A stretch of 64,000 nucleotides of DNA from Gracilibacteraceae bacterium (GCA_031266805.1 JAISAH010000102.1:32130-96129), one strand, 5' to 3'. Counted from the first letter of the stretch, positions 46,618 to 56,523 are shown. The notes: generated by a model not told the origin, from the sequence alone. Numbers and translations are program-made.

Positions 46618-47414
46618 AACTGGGCTTTCTTGGCGGCGGCAATCTGGCGGCTTCCATGATGCGGGGCCTGCGGGCCCAAAACGCTTCTTGCGATATGCTC
46701 GTCCATGACGTCGATCCGGAACGCCAGGAGATCCTCCGCGCCGCTTACGCGGCCCAACCGGCCGCCGCGGCTGTTTTGACGGCGGAGGCCGAAGTGATTT
46801 TGCTGCTCGTCAAGCCGAATCAGGTCTCCGGTCTGCTGACCTCGCTCCAAGGCCATGACCTGAGCGGCAAACTCCTGATATCCACGGCGGCCGGCATCCC
46901 CCTCCGTTTTTACTCCGCGCGGCTGCCGGGCGCGGCGCTGGTCCGCGCTATGCCAAATACTTCCAGCGCCGCGCTGCGCGCCGTCACCGGCCTCGCGGCC
47001 GGCGGCGGCGTGTCTCCCGCCCAGCGGGAGACGGCAGCCGCGATATTTTCCGCTTTAGGCAAAGTCCTCTGGCTAGAGGAAAGCGCCATGAACGCCGTGA
47101 CCGCTTTAAGCGGCAGCGGCCCGGCCTATTTTTATCTGCTGACGGAACTGATGGCCGAGGCGGGGGCCGCTTTGGGACTGGCGCCGGCGACGGCGCAGTT
47201 TCTGGCCCGGGAAACGATGATCGGCGCCGGTCGCATGCTCGAATCCGGAGCGGAAAATCCGGCCGTCCTGCGGGAACGCGTCACTTCACCCGGGGGCACG
47301 ACTTTCGCCGCGCTCCGGAGTTTGGAAGCCGACGACCTGAGGGCCGCCGTCCGCCGCGCTTTGGCGGCCGCCGCCGCCAGAGCGGCGGAAATGGAACTGG
47401 AGTTTGGGGCGTAA
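46614..47414 (+). CDS. proC: Pyrroline-5-carboxylate reductase
   Basis: 266 aa; LGFLGGGNLAASMMRGL, RAMPNTSSAALRAVTGL, ALSGSGPAYFYLLTELMAEAGAALGL, VTSPGGTTFAAL. Confidence 0.95.
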   Translation: MKLGFLGGGNLAASMMRGLRAQNASCDMLVHDVDPERQEILRAAYAAQPAAAAVLTAEAEVILLLVKPNQVSGLLTSLQGHDLSGKLLISTAAGIPLRFYSARLPGAALVRAMPNTSSAALRAVTGLAAGGGVSPAQRETAAAIFSALGKVLWLEESAMNAVTALSGSGPAYFYLLTELMAEAGAALGLAPATAQFLARETMIGAGRMLESGAENPAVLRERVTSPGGTTFAALRSLEADDLRAAVRRALAAAAARAAEMELEFGA

Positions 47415-47417
47415 GTC

Positions 47418-48536
47418 ATGCTGACGGAAAAATCACTGAAGCGCATAGTGCTAAAAGTAGGCAGCAACACATTGAGCGCCGGACAGGGCGATTTGAACGG
47501 CGCCGTTCTGGATCGGCTGGCCTATGTCGCCTCCGCTTGGCGGCAGCGCGGCGCGGATACGGTGCTCGTGACCTCGGGCGCCGTGACGGCCGGTATGCGC
47601 CGGCTCCACATGGACAAGCGCCCGCGCGACGTCGCGGGGCGGCAGGCGGCGGCGGCGGTCGGCCAGGGTATTTTGATCGAAAAATACAGCTATTTTTTTG
47701 AAAAATACGGACTGGTCTGCGCGCAAATCCTGCTTTCCCGCGCGGATCTCGTCGATGTTTCCCATTACGACGCGGCGCGCGAGACTTTTACCCGCCTGCT
47801 CGCGCTCGGAGTCGTGCCGATCGTCAATGAAAACGACACCGTGGCCTATGAAGAACTATGTTTCGGCGATAATGACCGTTTGTCGGCTCAGGTCGCCGGG
47901 CTCGTCTCCGCGGATCTGCTCGTGCTGCTCACGGACGTGGACGGTCTGTACACGGGCAACCCGCGCCGGGACAGCGCCGCGAGCCTTATTCCCCGCGTGG
48001 AGGATATCGCGGCGGTCAGAGCCTATGCGGACGGAGCGGGAACAGCGGCCGGAACGGGTGGTATGCGCACCAAACTGCAAGCGGCGGAAATAGCGGCGCG
48101 CTGCGGCATCGGCACTTTGCTTCTGAACGGGGATCGCGCGGAGGAATTGGCCGCCCTGCCCGCAGGGCAGATCCCGGTCGGCACTTATTTTGTCCCGGCC
48201 GCGCACAGTTTGAAAGGAAAAAAACGCTGGATAGCCTACGGCGCGCTTTCGCTCGGCGGCATCACCGTGGACGCCGGAGCGGCGGCCGCTTTACGCGACG
48301 GCGGCAAAAGCCTGCTCGCTTCCGGCGTCACGGGCGTGGAAGGGGAGTGGGAACGGCGTGATCCGGTGCGGATACTCGGCCCCGGCGGCGAGGAAGTGGC
48401 GCGCGGCTTGGCGGAACTGAGCAGCGGCGAGGTTTTGGCGGTACGGGGGCGCCGTTCCAGTGAGGCGAGCGCGCGTGTGTCTGATTGGCGCGGCGATGAA
48501 ATAGTCCATCGGGATAATATGGTCATCATACATTGA
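47418..48536 (+). CDS. proB: Glutamate 5-kinase with PUA domain
   Basis: 372 aa; IVLKVGSNTLSA, VTSGAVTAGMRRL, PIVNENDTVAYEEL.FGDNDRLSAQVA, GTGGMRTKLQAAEIA. Confidence 0.95.
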   Translation: MLTEKSLKRIVLKVGSNTLSAGQGDLNGAVLDRLAYVASAWRQRGADTVLVTSGAVTAGMRRLHMDKRPRDVAGRQAAAAVGQGILIEKYSYFFEKYGLVCAQILLSRADLVDVSHYDAARETFTRLLALGVVPIVNENDTVAYEELCFGDNDRLSAQVAGLVSADLLVLLTDVDGLYTGNPRRDSAASLIPRVEDIAAVRAYADGAGTAAGTGGMRTKLQAAEIAARCGIGTLLLNGDRAEELAALPAGQIPVGTYFVPAAHSLKGKKRWIAYGALSLGGITVDAGAAAALRDGGKSLLASGVTGVEGEWERRDPVRILGPGGEEVARGLAELSSGEVLAVRGRRSSEASARVSDWRGDEIVHRDNMVIIH

Positions 48537-48548
48537 GGAAATGGTGGT

Positions 48549-49277
48549 ATGGGCGGCATGCGACAGGAACGCTTTACGGCGCATTGGGAATCATTTGATT
48601 CCGGTCTGGAACAGGCGCTTTGCTGGCGGGGAAAGGATTACGCCTCTCTGTTGCCGCAGCCGCTGGACGGCAAAGACCGGGATGTCTGTCCGGCTTTTGT
48701 GTTCGCGCTGGCCGGTGGCTGCGGCTTTAAAGGGCGGGATGTAGTGGAATTGGCCCTAGCATTGGAATACACCTACCTGAGTTTTCGCGTTCACCGATTC
48801 ATCCGGGATATGGAGCTGGCTGAGCAGGCGCGGCAATACGGCGTCCTGTTCGGCGATTTTTTCGCGGCGCAGGTGCTGGCCTCACTGAGCGGGGATTTGC
48901 TTTACCCGCATACCGCTAAATTCACGGAAACAATGCGCACGATGAACGAGGGCGCGCTGCTGCGCGGCCGTCTGCGGGAAAACGCGGACACGGCGGCATG
49001 GCGGGAAGTGCTGCGGCGGGAAAAGGCGGCTTTGCTCCTGCCGGTGCGCGTATTCGCGGAATGGGCCTCGCTCGCACAGGAGGAAACGCAGCTCCTAGAG
49101 CGGCTGGCGGCTGAACTCGGCGTGCTGTGGGGCGCCGGCGAGGAAGGCCGGGGGGATCTTCTGCCCGGGGGCCTGACCGCGGCGGAAACACTGATCTCCG
49201 AGACGCGACCCGCCTGGCGTGACGGTTTGCGCGGTTTTTTTCTTGATTTGACTTCGGAAGTTGGCGCTGGTGTTTAA
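48549..49277 (+). CDS. Hypothetical; possible degenerate polyprenyl synthase-fold (HepS/component-I-like) subunit
   Basis: 242 aa all-helical-looking; ALALEYTYLSFRVHRFIRDMELAEQARQYGVLFGDFFAAQVLASLSGDLL aligns by eye with the FARM region (ALELIHTASLIHDDIID...FG...LAGDALLA) but lacks DDxxD. Confidence 0.4.
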   Translation: MGGMRQERFTAHWESFDSGLEQALCWRGKDYASLLPQPLDGKDRDVCPAFVFALAGGCGFKGRDVVELALALEYTYLSFRVHRFIRDMELAEQARQYGVLFGDFFAAQVLASLSGDLLYPHTAKFTETMRTMNEGALLRGRLRENADTAAWREVLRREKAALLLPVRVFAEWASLAQEETQLLERLAAELGVLWGAGEEGRGDLLPGGLTAAETLISETRPAWRDGLRGFFLDLTSEVGAGV

Positions 49278-49304
49278 TTTGTGTTACAATATGGGAGGCG
49301 CGAG

Positions 49305-50066
49305 GTGAAGCGGAAGGCGCAGCAAAGCGCGGAAATGCCGTTATGGGATCACTTAAAAGCTTTGCGCAAAGCGCTCATAATTTCGGCTTACGCCGTCGCG
49401 GCCGGCACTGTCGGCGGCTGGGCCTTGAGCGGCCATGTTTTCAGGATATTGGCGGCGCCGGTGGAATCGGTCGGCGTTCCCCTCATCTCCATCGGCGTCA
49501 TGGAACAATTGATGGTCAAGCTGAAACTCTCGCTGATCGCCGGCTTGATCATCGCGGCGCCTGTGGTCATCTGGCAGATCTGGGGCTTTATCCTGCCGGC
49601 TTTGACTAAGTCGGAAAAAAAAATGGTTTATCTGGTCGCTTTGCCGTCGATCATCCTTTTTGCCGGCGGCGTGGCGTTTGCCTTTTTTGTTGTGCTGCCG
49701 CTATGTCTGAAATTTCTGTTTTTTATCGGCGGCGACGTGGTGGATACGGCGCAAAGCGCCATCGCGGACTATCTGGGTTTTGTGACCACTTTTCTCCTCA
49801 CGTTCGGCTGCGTCTTCCAATTGCCGATCGCCCTGCTCGTGCTCATTCGACTGGACATCGTGTCGCCGGCCGCGCTCGGCAAGTATCGCAAATACGCTTT
49901 TTTCATCATCGTGGTCGTAGCCGTCATTTTGTCGCCGACGCCGGATCTGGCTACGCAGGCCCTGATGATAACGCCTATGTATTTGTTGTATGAAATGAGC
50001 ATCTGGTTGGGTTATCTGGTCGTCCGGCGGCGGCGCAAGCGTCTGGCGCGGGAAGAAAGCGGGTGA
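49305..50066 (+). CDS. tatC: Sec-independent protein translocase TatC
   Basis: Likely GTG start 49305; MPLWDHLKALRKALIISAYAVAAG, QIWGFILPALTKSEKKMVYL. Confidence 0.93.
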   Translation: MKRKAQQSAEMPLWDHLKALRKALIISAYAVAAGTVGGWALSGHVFRILAAPVESVGVPLISIGVMEQLMVKLKLSLIAGLIIAAPVVIWQIWGFILPALTKSEKKMVYLVALPSIILFAGGVAFAFFVVLPLCLKFLFFIGGDVVDTAQSAIADYLGFVTTFLLTFGCVFQLPIALLVLIRLDIVSPAALGKYRKYAFFIIVVVAVILSPTPDLATQALMITPMYLLYEMSIWLGYLVVRRRRKRLAREESG

Positions 50067-50091
50067 AGGTCGGCGAAAGGAGTTCTGTTTT

Positions 50092-50544
50092 ATGAGTTTT
50101 ACGGAAATAGCGCTCATTCTTTTCGTGGCCCTCATCGTTTTCGGACCTGAAGACTTGCCCGCCATCGCCCGCTCGCTCGGCAAAATGGTTTATCAGGCCC
50201 GGCGCGTATGGGAGGATATGACCTCGGAGGTAAAAGACGTCTGGGAAACGCCGGCGGAAGTATGGAATGAGAGCGTCAAAGAACCGGTCAACACCGTGCG
50301 CGACGCCGTGACCAAACCGCTGAGCATACTGAAATCCGGCGGCGCAGCTAAAACAGCCGGCGCCGAAGCCCCCGCTCCGTCTCCGTCGGGCGGGACGGAG
50401 GAACTGCTTAGTTATGACGATCTGTCTCACCCAATAGATAAACCCAAAGCGGAAAACCCGCTCTCCTCTTTGCCTGCCGGGATGGTGAGCGGCCCATCTC
50501 CTCCGGCGGCGGCAGCGGAAGATGAAAAAACTTTGACGAATTAA
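50092..50544 (+). CDS. tatA: Sec-independent protein translocase TatA/TatB
   Basis: 150 aa; MSFTEIALILFVALIVFGPEDLPAIARSLGKMVYQARR. Confidence 0.88.
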   Translation: MSFTEIALILFVALIVFGPEDLPAIARSLGKMVYQARRVWEDMTSEVKDVWETPAEVWNESVKEPVNTVRDAVTKPLSILKSGGAAKTAGAEAPAPSPSGGTEELLSYDDLSHPIDKPKAENPLSSLPAGMVSGPSPPAAAAEDEKTLTN

Positions 50545-50565
50545 TTCTTTTATTACAGCGTTAAG

Positions 50566-50589
50566 GTGGTATTGACAGTGGTATTGACA
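50566..50589 (+). repeat. Tandem 12-bp duplication (gtggtattgaca x2) at the start of the polyprenyl synthase gene
   Basis: gtggtattgacagtggtattgacagtg; gives in-frame GTG/TTG codons at 50566, 50572, 50578, 50584 and 50590. Confidence 0.9.
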
Positions 50590-51552
50590 GTGAATCCGCT
50601 GAAATTGATCAATAAAGACCTCAAAAAATTAGAATTCCGGCTCAGGGAATTTTTGCAGATCCCTGTGCCGGTTCTCAGCGAAACAGGCGTCTATCTCCTG
50701 GAAGCGGGAGGGAAGCGCGTACGCCCCATATTTGCCCTTTTGGCGGGGAAACTCTTTAATTATGACGAAAGCACTCTTTTTACGGTGGCAATGGCGATTG
50801 AGATCATACATATGGCGTCATTGGCGCACGACGACATAGTGGATGATTCCACTCTGCGCCGCGGCCGGCCTACTCTGGCCGCGCGCTGGGGCAAGGCGGC
50901 GGCGGTGGTTACGGGGGATTATCTGCTGGCGCAGGCGATGCAGCTGATATACGGCGTGAAAAACAAGGAAGTGACGTCGCTTCTGGCTCACACCTCGACG
51001 GAAATGTGCCGAGGAGAGATCTGCCAGATCCAGGCGTCACACGATACGCGACAGAGCGTGCATGACTATTTTTATAAGATCCGGCGCAAGACGGCCCTTT
51101 TGCTCAGTCTGAGCTGTGAGGCCGGCGCTGTCGTTTCCGGGGCCAGCCGGGAAGAAGCGCGCGTTTTGCGGCAATACGGGCAATGCCTGGGCGTCGCTTT
51201 CCAAATAATGGACGACGTCCTTGATATCGAAGCGACAAAGGAAGAAATAGGCAAACCGCCGGCCAGCGACGTGCGGCAGGGCATCATCACGCTGCCGATG
51301 CTCATCGCCATGAATGAGGGCGGGGCCGGCTCGGTCAGGCTGCGGGAACTATTGACGCGGAAAGAGAAAACAACGGCGGAGGTCGCGGAAGCGACGGCGC
51401 TGATCCGCCGCTCCGGTGGTCCCGCCCGCTGCCGGGAAACTGCCCGGCGTTTCATCACCGCCGCCTGCCGGAAACTGCCGCTGCTCCCCGACAAACCGGA
51501 ACGCGCCGCGCTGGCCCGGATGGCGGAAATTGTACTGAACCGCCGGTCCTGA
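50566..51552 (+). CDS. Polyprenyl (heptaprenyl-type) diphosphate synthase, catalytic subunit
   Basis: FARM IIHMASLAHDDIVDDSTLRRGRPTLAARWG; SARM FQIMDDVLDIEATKEEIGKPPASDVRQGIITLPML. Start codon ambiguous. Confidence 0.93.
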   Translation: MVLTVVLTVNPLKLINKDLKKLEFRLREFLQIPVPVLSETGVYLLEAGGKRVRPIFALLAGKLFNYDESTLFTVAMAIEIIHMASLAHDDIVDDSTLRRGRPTLAARWGKAAAVVTGDYLLAQAMQLIYGVKNKEVTSLLAHTSTEMCRGEICQIQASHDTRQSVHDYFYKIRRKTALLLSLSCEAGAVVSGASREEARVLRQYGQCLGVAFQIMDDVLDIEATKEEIGKPPASDVRQGIITLPMLIAMNEGGAGSVRLRELLTRKEKTTAEVAEATALIRRSGGPARCRETARRFITAACRKLPLLPDKPERAALARMAEIVLNRRS

Positions 51553-51615
51553 CAGCGGGTTCACCGCGGCGGCTATTCACTGCTCCGAGCGGCGGCGACG
51601 AGGTAGACACTCATT

Positions 51616-52284
51616 ATGAAAAAAACTTGTGAGAACGCTTTTTGCTCTTTTCTGCCGGAGGACGAGCGCCAGCTGATGTGCAGTCAGGCCAAAACCGTCT
51701 GTTACTCCGCCAAACAAACCTGCCATTTGAAAATAGGCGGCGAAGGTCAGCTCCTGATCATATCCTCCGGCTGTCTTTTTATTGTGCGCACACGCTTAGA
51801 CGGTCGGCAGCTGGGCACGGAGGTGTTAAGCAAAGGCGAAGTCATCGGGCTGACCAATTTGCTCCGCAATACGCGGGATCTGACTTTTTACACGAATACG
51901 GACATCAAAGGCTGCCTGATCCCCCACGATTTTTTCTATGAATTCTGTCTGAACAGACCGGAGATAGCGCGTATCATCATCTTGCACATAAGTTTGCGCC
52001 ACGCGCGGCTGATCAATAAAATGGAGCATCTCACCTTGGATAACAGCAGAGAAAAAATCCTTTACCTGATCCAAAAAATCAATTATGAAAGTTCTATTTC
52101 CGATAGCCGTATCTTCGCTTTCACGCATGAAGAACTGGCCCTGTTGGCCGGCGCCAACAGAGTGACCGTCAGCCGGGCTGTCAAACAGCTGAAACAGCAA
52201 GGCATCATCACTTCCGTCGCCAAAGGGAAATTCCGTTTGACCGAGAGTTATTACAACACGGACTATTTCGCCCGCCAGCGCTGA
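51616..52284 (+). CDS. Crp/Fnr-family transcriptional regulator
   Basis: 222 aa; cNMP-like beta-roll then FAFTHEELALLAGANRVTVSRAVKQLKQQGIITSVAKGKFRL (HTH_Crp). Confidence 0.9.
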   Translation: MKKTCENAFCSFLPEDERQLMCSQAKTVCYSAKQTCHLKIGGEGQLLIISSGCLFIVRTRLDGRQLGTEVLSKGEVIGLTNLLRNTRDLTFYTNTDIKGCLIPHDFFYEFCLNRPEIARIIILHISLRHARLINKMEHLTLDNSREKILYLIQKINYESSISDSRIFAFTHEELALLAGANRVTVSRAVKQLKQQGIITSVAKGKFRLTESYYNTDYFARQR

Positions 52285-52286
52285 AA

Positions 52287-53456
52287 TCAGCTTTCTTTTA
52301 CCAGACCGAAAGCCAGACCCGCTAAGAGAGCAGGTACGGCGAAGACGAGGAAAATCACCGGCTGCGATAATTCCCATTCCAGTAAAAATCCCCAAAAAGC
52401 CGTGCCGAACACCGCGCCCAGCCGTCCGACGCCGTTGCACCATCCCAGACCGGTGGAACGGATAGCCGGAGGATAATACTGCGATACATAAGCGTTCGCT
52501 ATATTTTGCGTGCCATAAGTGCAGGCGCCCGTTACAAAAATTATCGCCCCCAGCGCCGGGATACTGTGCCCCCAGCCCAGCGCCGCCAGACTGAGCGCCC
52601 CGGCCAGATAGAGAATGATGAGGAGTATTCGCGGCTTTATCCATTTGTCGGCCAATGTCGCTAAAATAAATGTTCCGATGATACAGCCGACATTCAATAT
52701 AATAGGAAAGACCAGACTGCCGTTTAAACTGGCGCCGCCCCGCATCATCAGTTCCGGCAGCCAGGTTCCCAGCCCGTATATCATCAGCAGCGTCATGAAG
52801 TAGGCCAGCCAGAACATGATGTTGTTACGCGGATGACCTGTCCGGAAAATGTTAGCGCGTTCTTCTCCGCCCTGATTAGCAGGGCCGGACATATCCGCCG
52901 GCCCTTGCTTTGGTATATATTTCCACATGAACGGGAGCAAAATGACGGTCACTCCGCCAAAGAACAGCACCGCGCGCCAGCCGAACCTTTGGGCGGTGAA
53001 AATACCGACCGCCGGCCCCAGCAGCCCGCCGAACTGGATGCCGCACAGGACGACGGCCACGAGAGTATTCCGCAGGCGGGGCGGGGCATAATCAGCGGCC
53101 AGAGCGGTCACATTCGGCAGCGCGCCGCCGATGCCGATGCCGCATAAAAAGCGGTATACGGTGAAAGCGAGCGCTGAATGGGCAAAACCGCCCAAAAAGG
53201 TGAATAAACTGTACAGGGCCACACTGAGCAGCAAAGTTTTTTGCCGGCCGACTTTGTCCGCCATGACGCCCAATAAAATCGAGCCGAGCATCATGCCCAC
53301 CAAACTGCTGCTGCCGATGAACCCGGCCTGTGAGGGACTCAGGCTCCATTCCGCCTTCAGCAGAGGCAGCACCGCCCCGTAGAGAAAGAGATTATACCCT
53401 TCGCCGGTGGTGATAAAAAAGCAAAGGATAAAAACCGCGGCTTTATTTACCTTCAT
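52287..53456 (-). CDS. MFS transporter (AAHS/aromatic acid:H+ symporter-like)
   Basis: 389 aa, 12 TM-like; ILLGVMADKVGRQKTLLLSV, YRFLCGIGIGGALPNVTALAADYAPPRLR. Confidence 0.88.
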   Translation of the reverse strand: MKVNKAAVFILCFFITTGEGYNLFLYGAVLPLLKAEWSLSPSQAGFIGSSSLVGMMLGSILLGVMADKVGRQKTLLLSVALYSLFTFLGGFAHSALAFTVYRFLCGIGIGGALPNVTALAADYAPPRLRNTLVAVVLCGIQFGGLLGPAVGIFTAQRFGWRAVLFFGGVTVILLPFMWKYIPKQGPADMSGPANQGGEERANIFRTGHPRNNIMFWLAYFMTLLMIYGLGTWLPELMMRGGASLNGSLVFPIILNVGCIIGTFILATLADKWIKPRILLIILYLAGALSLAALGWGHSIPALGAIIFVTGACTYGTQNIANAYVSQYYPPAIRSTGLGWCNGVGRLGAVFGTAFWGFLLEWELSQPVIFLVFAVPALLAGLAFGLVKES

Positions 53457-53459
53457 GAT

Positions 53460-54653
53460 TCAGGGGATCACAAACAATTCGCGCGGCGCCCGGTGCAAAC
53501 GGATCGGGGCAGCGTCTGTCGTCAGGAAGTTGTCGCAGCAGAAGGTGAAGGCGGTGGCGGTGGAAAGGCGCGGGTGGACGGCAATGTTCATGTTGGGCTT
53601 GATCTTCATCGGCTCCTCCGGCCGGATGGAGGGGCGCTCCACCAGATCGTAGCCCTGACCGTGGCCGATGAGGCTGGTTTCTTCCTCAAAGCCATGCTCC
53701 CTCAGATAGCGGTTGATGGACTCAAAGAGCGTGCGACAATCCGCGCCGGGCCGTATCTGGTCAGCCAGAAAATCCTGAGCTTTGACCGTCTCCTGCCAGA
53801 GATCCGCCATTTCTTTGGGCGGGTCGGCCAAGCAGAAGCAACGGGCGATCTCGGTGTAGAAGCCGCCGGGGCCGTTCACCTCAATGAGTACAGAAATATA
53901 GTCATTCTCGCCTATGACCCGGTTCTGCAGGTAGGGGCTGGAATGCTTGGCCAACTGGCCGAAGGGGGCGCTGCCCAGCATCAGGAGCTGCTCCTCAGAG
54001 CCCAAATCCGTCAGCAGGTGTTGGATGGCGTTGCGCAGCTCAATGTCCTTCATGCGAGGGCGCAGGATAGCGGGGATGGCGGCCACCACCGCGTCTTGGA
54101 TGGCTGCGGCTTTGAGGATGAAGACCAGTTCGTCCTCGCTCTTGACGGCCTTGATGTCGTCCACCTCGTTCGTGAAATCCACGATACAGGCCCCGGAGAG
54201 GTTGGCCCTCAGACAGGCGTCAAAGGTGGAGGGGATCATAGCCGGCCCCACATAGCCCAATGTCTTCACGCCAAGGCCTTTCAGCGTCTTGACAGCCGCC
54301 TCCGCGTCGAAGGTGTTCGTGTAGTTGAAGGTCAAGAAATAGGGGAGGCCGATGACCTCCTTGACGCCATAGGTGGCCCATAGCGGCGGGAAAGCCGGGC
54401 GGGGCGGGCCGCCGGAGCTGATCATCGTGATCTCCTCGTTGGCGGGAAAGATCACCGTCACCGGGTAGGAGTTCTCGGCGATGATATCGGTGAAATAGCG
54501 GACGTAGCCGCCCAGATGTTTGTTGTTGTTTTGCATGATCAGGCAGTCGACGCCCTTGGCTCTCATCTCGGCCCGAACCGCGTCATGACGGCGCCTGAGC
54601 TCCCGCTCCGGGATCGGGGCTCGCAGCCTCTCAATTCTTTCTTTTTCACTCAT
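53460..54653 (-). CDS. M24-fold (pita-bread) peptidase/amidase-like protein, non-canonical metal ligands
   Basis: 397 aa; creatinase-N-like N-terminus and C-term LIEVNGPGGFYTEIARCF, LIGHGQGYDLVERPSI, MKIKPNMNIAVHP. Confidence 0.85.
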   Translation of the reverse strand: MSEKERIERLRAPIPERELRRRHDAVRAEMRAKGVDCLIMQNNNKHLGGYVRYFTDIIAENSYPVTVIFPANEEITMISSGGPPRPAFPPLWATYGVKEVIGLPYFLTFNYTNTFDAEAAVKTLKGLGVKTLGYVGPAMIPSTFDACLRANLSGACIVDFTNEVDDIKAVKSEDELVFILKAAAIQDAVVAAIPAILRPRMKDIELRNAIQHLLTDLGSEEQLLMLGSAPFGQLAKHSSPYLQNRVIGENDYISVLIEVNGPGGFYTEIARCFCLADPPKEMADLWQETVKAQDFLADQIRPGADCRTLFESINRYLREHGFEEETSLIGHGQGYDLVERPSIRPEEPMKIKPNMNIAVHPRLSTATAFTFCCDNFLTTDAAPIRLHRAPRELFVIP

Positions 54654-54694
54654 AGTTATTCAGACTCCTTGTTGCATAGTCGTTGCGTCATTAT

Positions 54695-55996
54695 TTACAT
54701 TAGGTTGGGCAGGAACATGATGATCTGGGGGAAAGCTATGGTCAGGGCCGTGCAGACAATCAGGGCCAAGAGGAAGGGGACGGCCCCGCGGAAAACCGTC
54801 TGCAACGGAACGTCCGGCGCCACCCCGTGGGCGATATAGCAGCCCATGCCCACCGGGGGCGTCACTTGCCCCATGGTGACGGCGATAGTCATCATGACCC
54901 CGAACCAGATCAGGTCGTAGCCCACGGCCTCGACGATGGGGCAGAAGATGGGCACGGTCAGGGCGACCATGATGATGCCGTCGATGAAGCAGCCGGCGAT
55001 CAAAAGCAGGATCATGATGATAATGATGACCACCACCGGGAAGGTGTTGAGACCGATGAGCCAGGCGGAGATGGCGGCCGGGATCTTGGCGATGGCGATG
55101 AAGCGCCCGAACACCATGGCGCAGGCCAGGATGAAAAGGATCATGCCGATGGTCTCGGCGGTGTCCGTCAGCGAAGCGACGAATTTTTTCCAGTTCATCT
55201 TGCGCCGGACGGTGGTCACCACCAGCAAGGCGAAGCAGCCGATGGCCCCGCCCTCGGTGGGGGTGAACCAGCCTATCGACAAACCGCCGATGCAGAAGAC
55301 GAAGATGATCAAAGTGTCCACCAAGCCGCCGCCGGCTGCTTCCATCTTCTGCTTCATGGTGAAGCGTTCGCCGGCGGGGGCCAAGGACGGGTTCCGCTTT
55401 ACCATGATGGCGATGGTGATGATGTAAAGCGCCAGCAGCAGGATGCCGGCGCCGATGCCGGCGATAAAGAGCTTGCCGATGGAGCAGCCGGTCTCGATAC
55501 CGTAGATGATAGCGATGGTGGAGGGCGGGATCAGGAGGCCCAGACCGCCGCCGGCCGCCGTGCAGGCCGTCATCAGCTTGCGGTCGTATTTTTTCTCTCG
55601 CATCACCGGGAAAGCGATGGCGCTGATGGTGGCCGTGGTGGCGGGGGCGGAGCCGCAGACCGCGCCGAAGGCGGCGCAGGCCACCTCAGCCGCCATAGCC
55701 AAGCCGCCGGGCAGGTAGCCGATGCAGCGGTAGGCGAACTCGAAGAGCTGGGAGCCGACACCGGAGCGGAAGGCGATGTAGCCCATCCAGACGAACATGA
55801 CCACCGTGCTCATGTCATAGGAAGCGAAGCTGGCGAACATGTCCGTGGAGAGCAGGTTGAAGGCCGCGTCCGGGTTGGCCAGAAGGGCGAAGCCGATGAC
55901 TCCGAAGAAAGCCATGCATGTGCCAATAGGCATGCCCAGGAAAAGGAAGCAGAAGAACAGGACGGCGATAACCAAAGCGACGGTTTGAGTAGCCAT
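54695..55996 (-). CDS. dctM: TRAP transporter large permease (DctM)
   Basis: Likely start ATG 55996; SAPATTATISAIAFPVMREKKYDRKLMTACTAAGGGLGLLIPPSTIAIIYGI; MTIAVTMGQVTPPVGMGCYI. Confidence 0.93.
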   Translation of the reverse strand: MATQTVALVIAVLFFCFLFLGMPIGTCMAFFGVIGFALLANPDAAFNLLSTDMFASFASYDMSTVVMFVWMGYIAFRSGVGSQLFEFAYRCIGYLPGGLAMAAEVACAAFGAVCGSAPATTATISAIAFPVMREKKYDRKLMTACTAAGGGLGLLIPPSTIAIIYGIETGCSIGKLFIAGIGAGILLLALYIITIAIMVKRNPSLAPAGERFTMKQKMEAAGGGLVDTLIIFVFCIGGLSIGWFTPTEGGAIGCFALLVVTTVRRKMNWKKFVASLTDTAETIGMILFILACAMVFGRFIAIAKIPAAISAWLIGLNTFPVVVIIIIMILLLIAGCFIDGIIMVALTVPIFCPIVEAVGYDLIWFGVMMTIAVTMGQVTPPVGMGCYIAHGVAPDVPLQTVFRGAVPFLLALIVCTALTIAFPQIIMFLPNLM

Positions 55997-55998
55997 GC

Positions 55999-56523
55999 TC
56001 ACGCCCCCTTCCAATCGTCTTCAGAAGGACCGGACTTCTTCTCGCCCCAATGCTGCAGGGAGTCAATGAAGTTATAAATCATGACGACCAAATAGTTCAA
56101 AAGCCCTATCGACAGGCAGACCACCGCCGGCCAATGGGGGATGCCCATGATCCAGGTTCGGCTGTGGTAGGAGTAAGTGTTGCCGATATAGAGGAAGAAA
56201 CGCCAGGTGATCACCGCCAGAGTGACGGCGGCCATGGTCATCATGATGATGAAAACGACCTTGCCGATCTTGGGCGGCAGGTACTCCCGGACAAAGTCCA
56301 CCCGGATATGCTTGCGCAGCTGCTCGGTGACGCTGACGGCAAAGGCCACCGCCAAGGCGTTGAAGATGCTGACGATGTCGGTAAGCCCCGCCACCGGCGT
56401 AGAGAAAAAGACGCGTCCCAGCACGCTGACGGCCACCACCGCCATCGTACAAAACAGCACCAGATCCGCCAGAAAGGCCATGATTTTGGCCGAGCACCGC
56501 ACATATTTTCCGTATAATTCCAT
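55999..56523 (-). CDS. dctQ: TRAP transporter small permease (DctQ)
   Basis: 174 aa, four TM-like; VTEQLRKHIRVDFVREYLPPKIGKVVFIIMM. Confidence 0.88.
   Translation of the reverse strand: MELYGKYVRCSAKIMAFLADLVLFCTMAVVAVSVLGRVFFSTPVAGLTDIVSIFNALAVAFAVSVTEQLRKHIRVDFVREYLPPKIGKVVFIIMMTMAAVTLAVITWRFFLYIGNTYSYHSRTWIMGIPHWPAVVCLSIGLLNYLVVMIYNFIDSLQHWGEKKSGPSEDDWKGA

Noticed and set aside
54827-56077. 416-aa plus-strand ORF rich in D/H/G/Q
   Set aside because: Antisense to TRAP DctM; composition typical of a reverse-complemented membrane protein gene.
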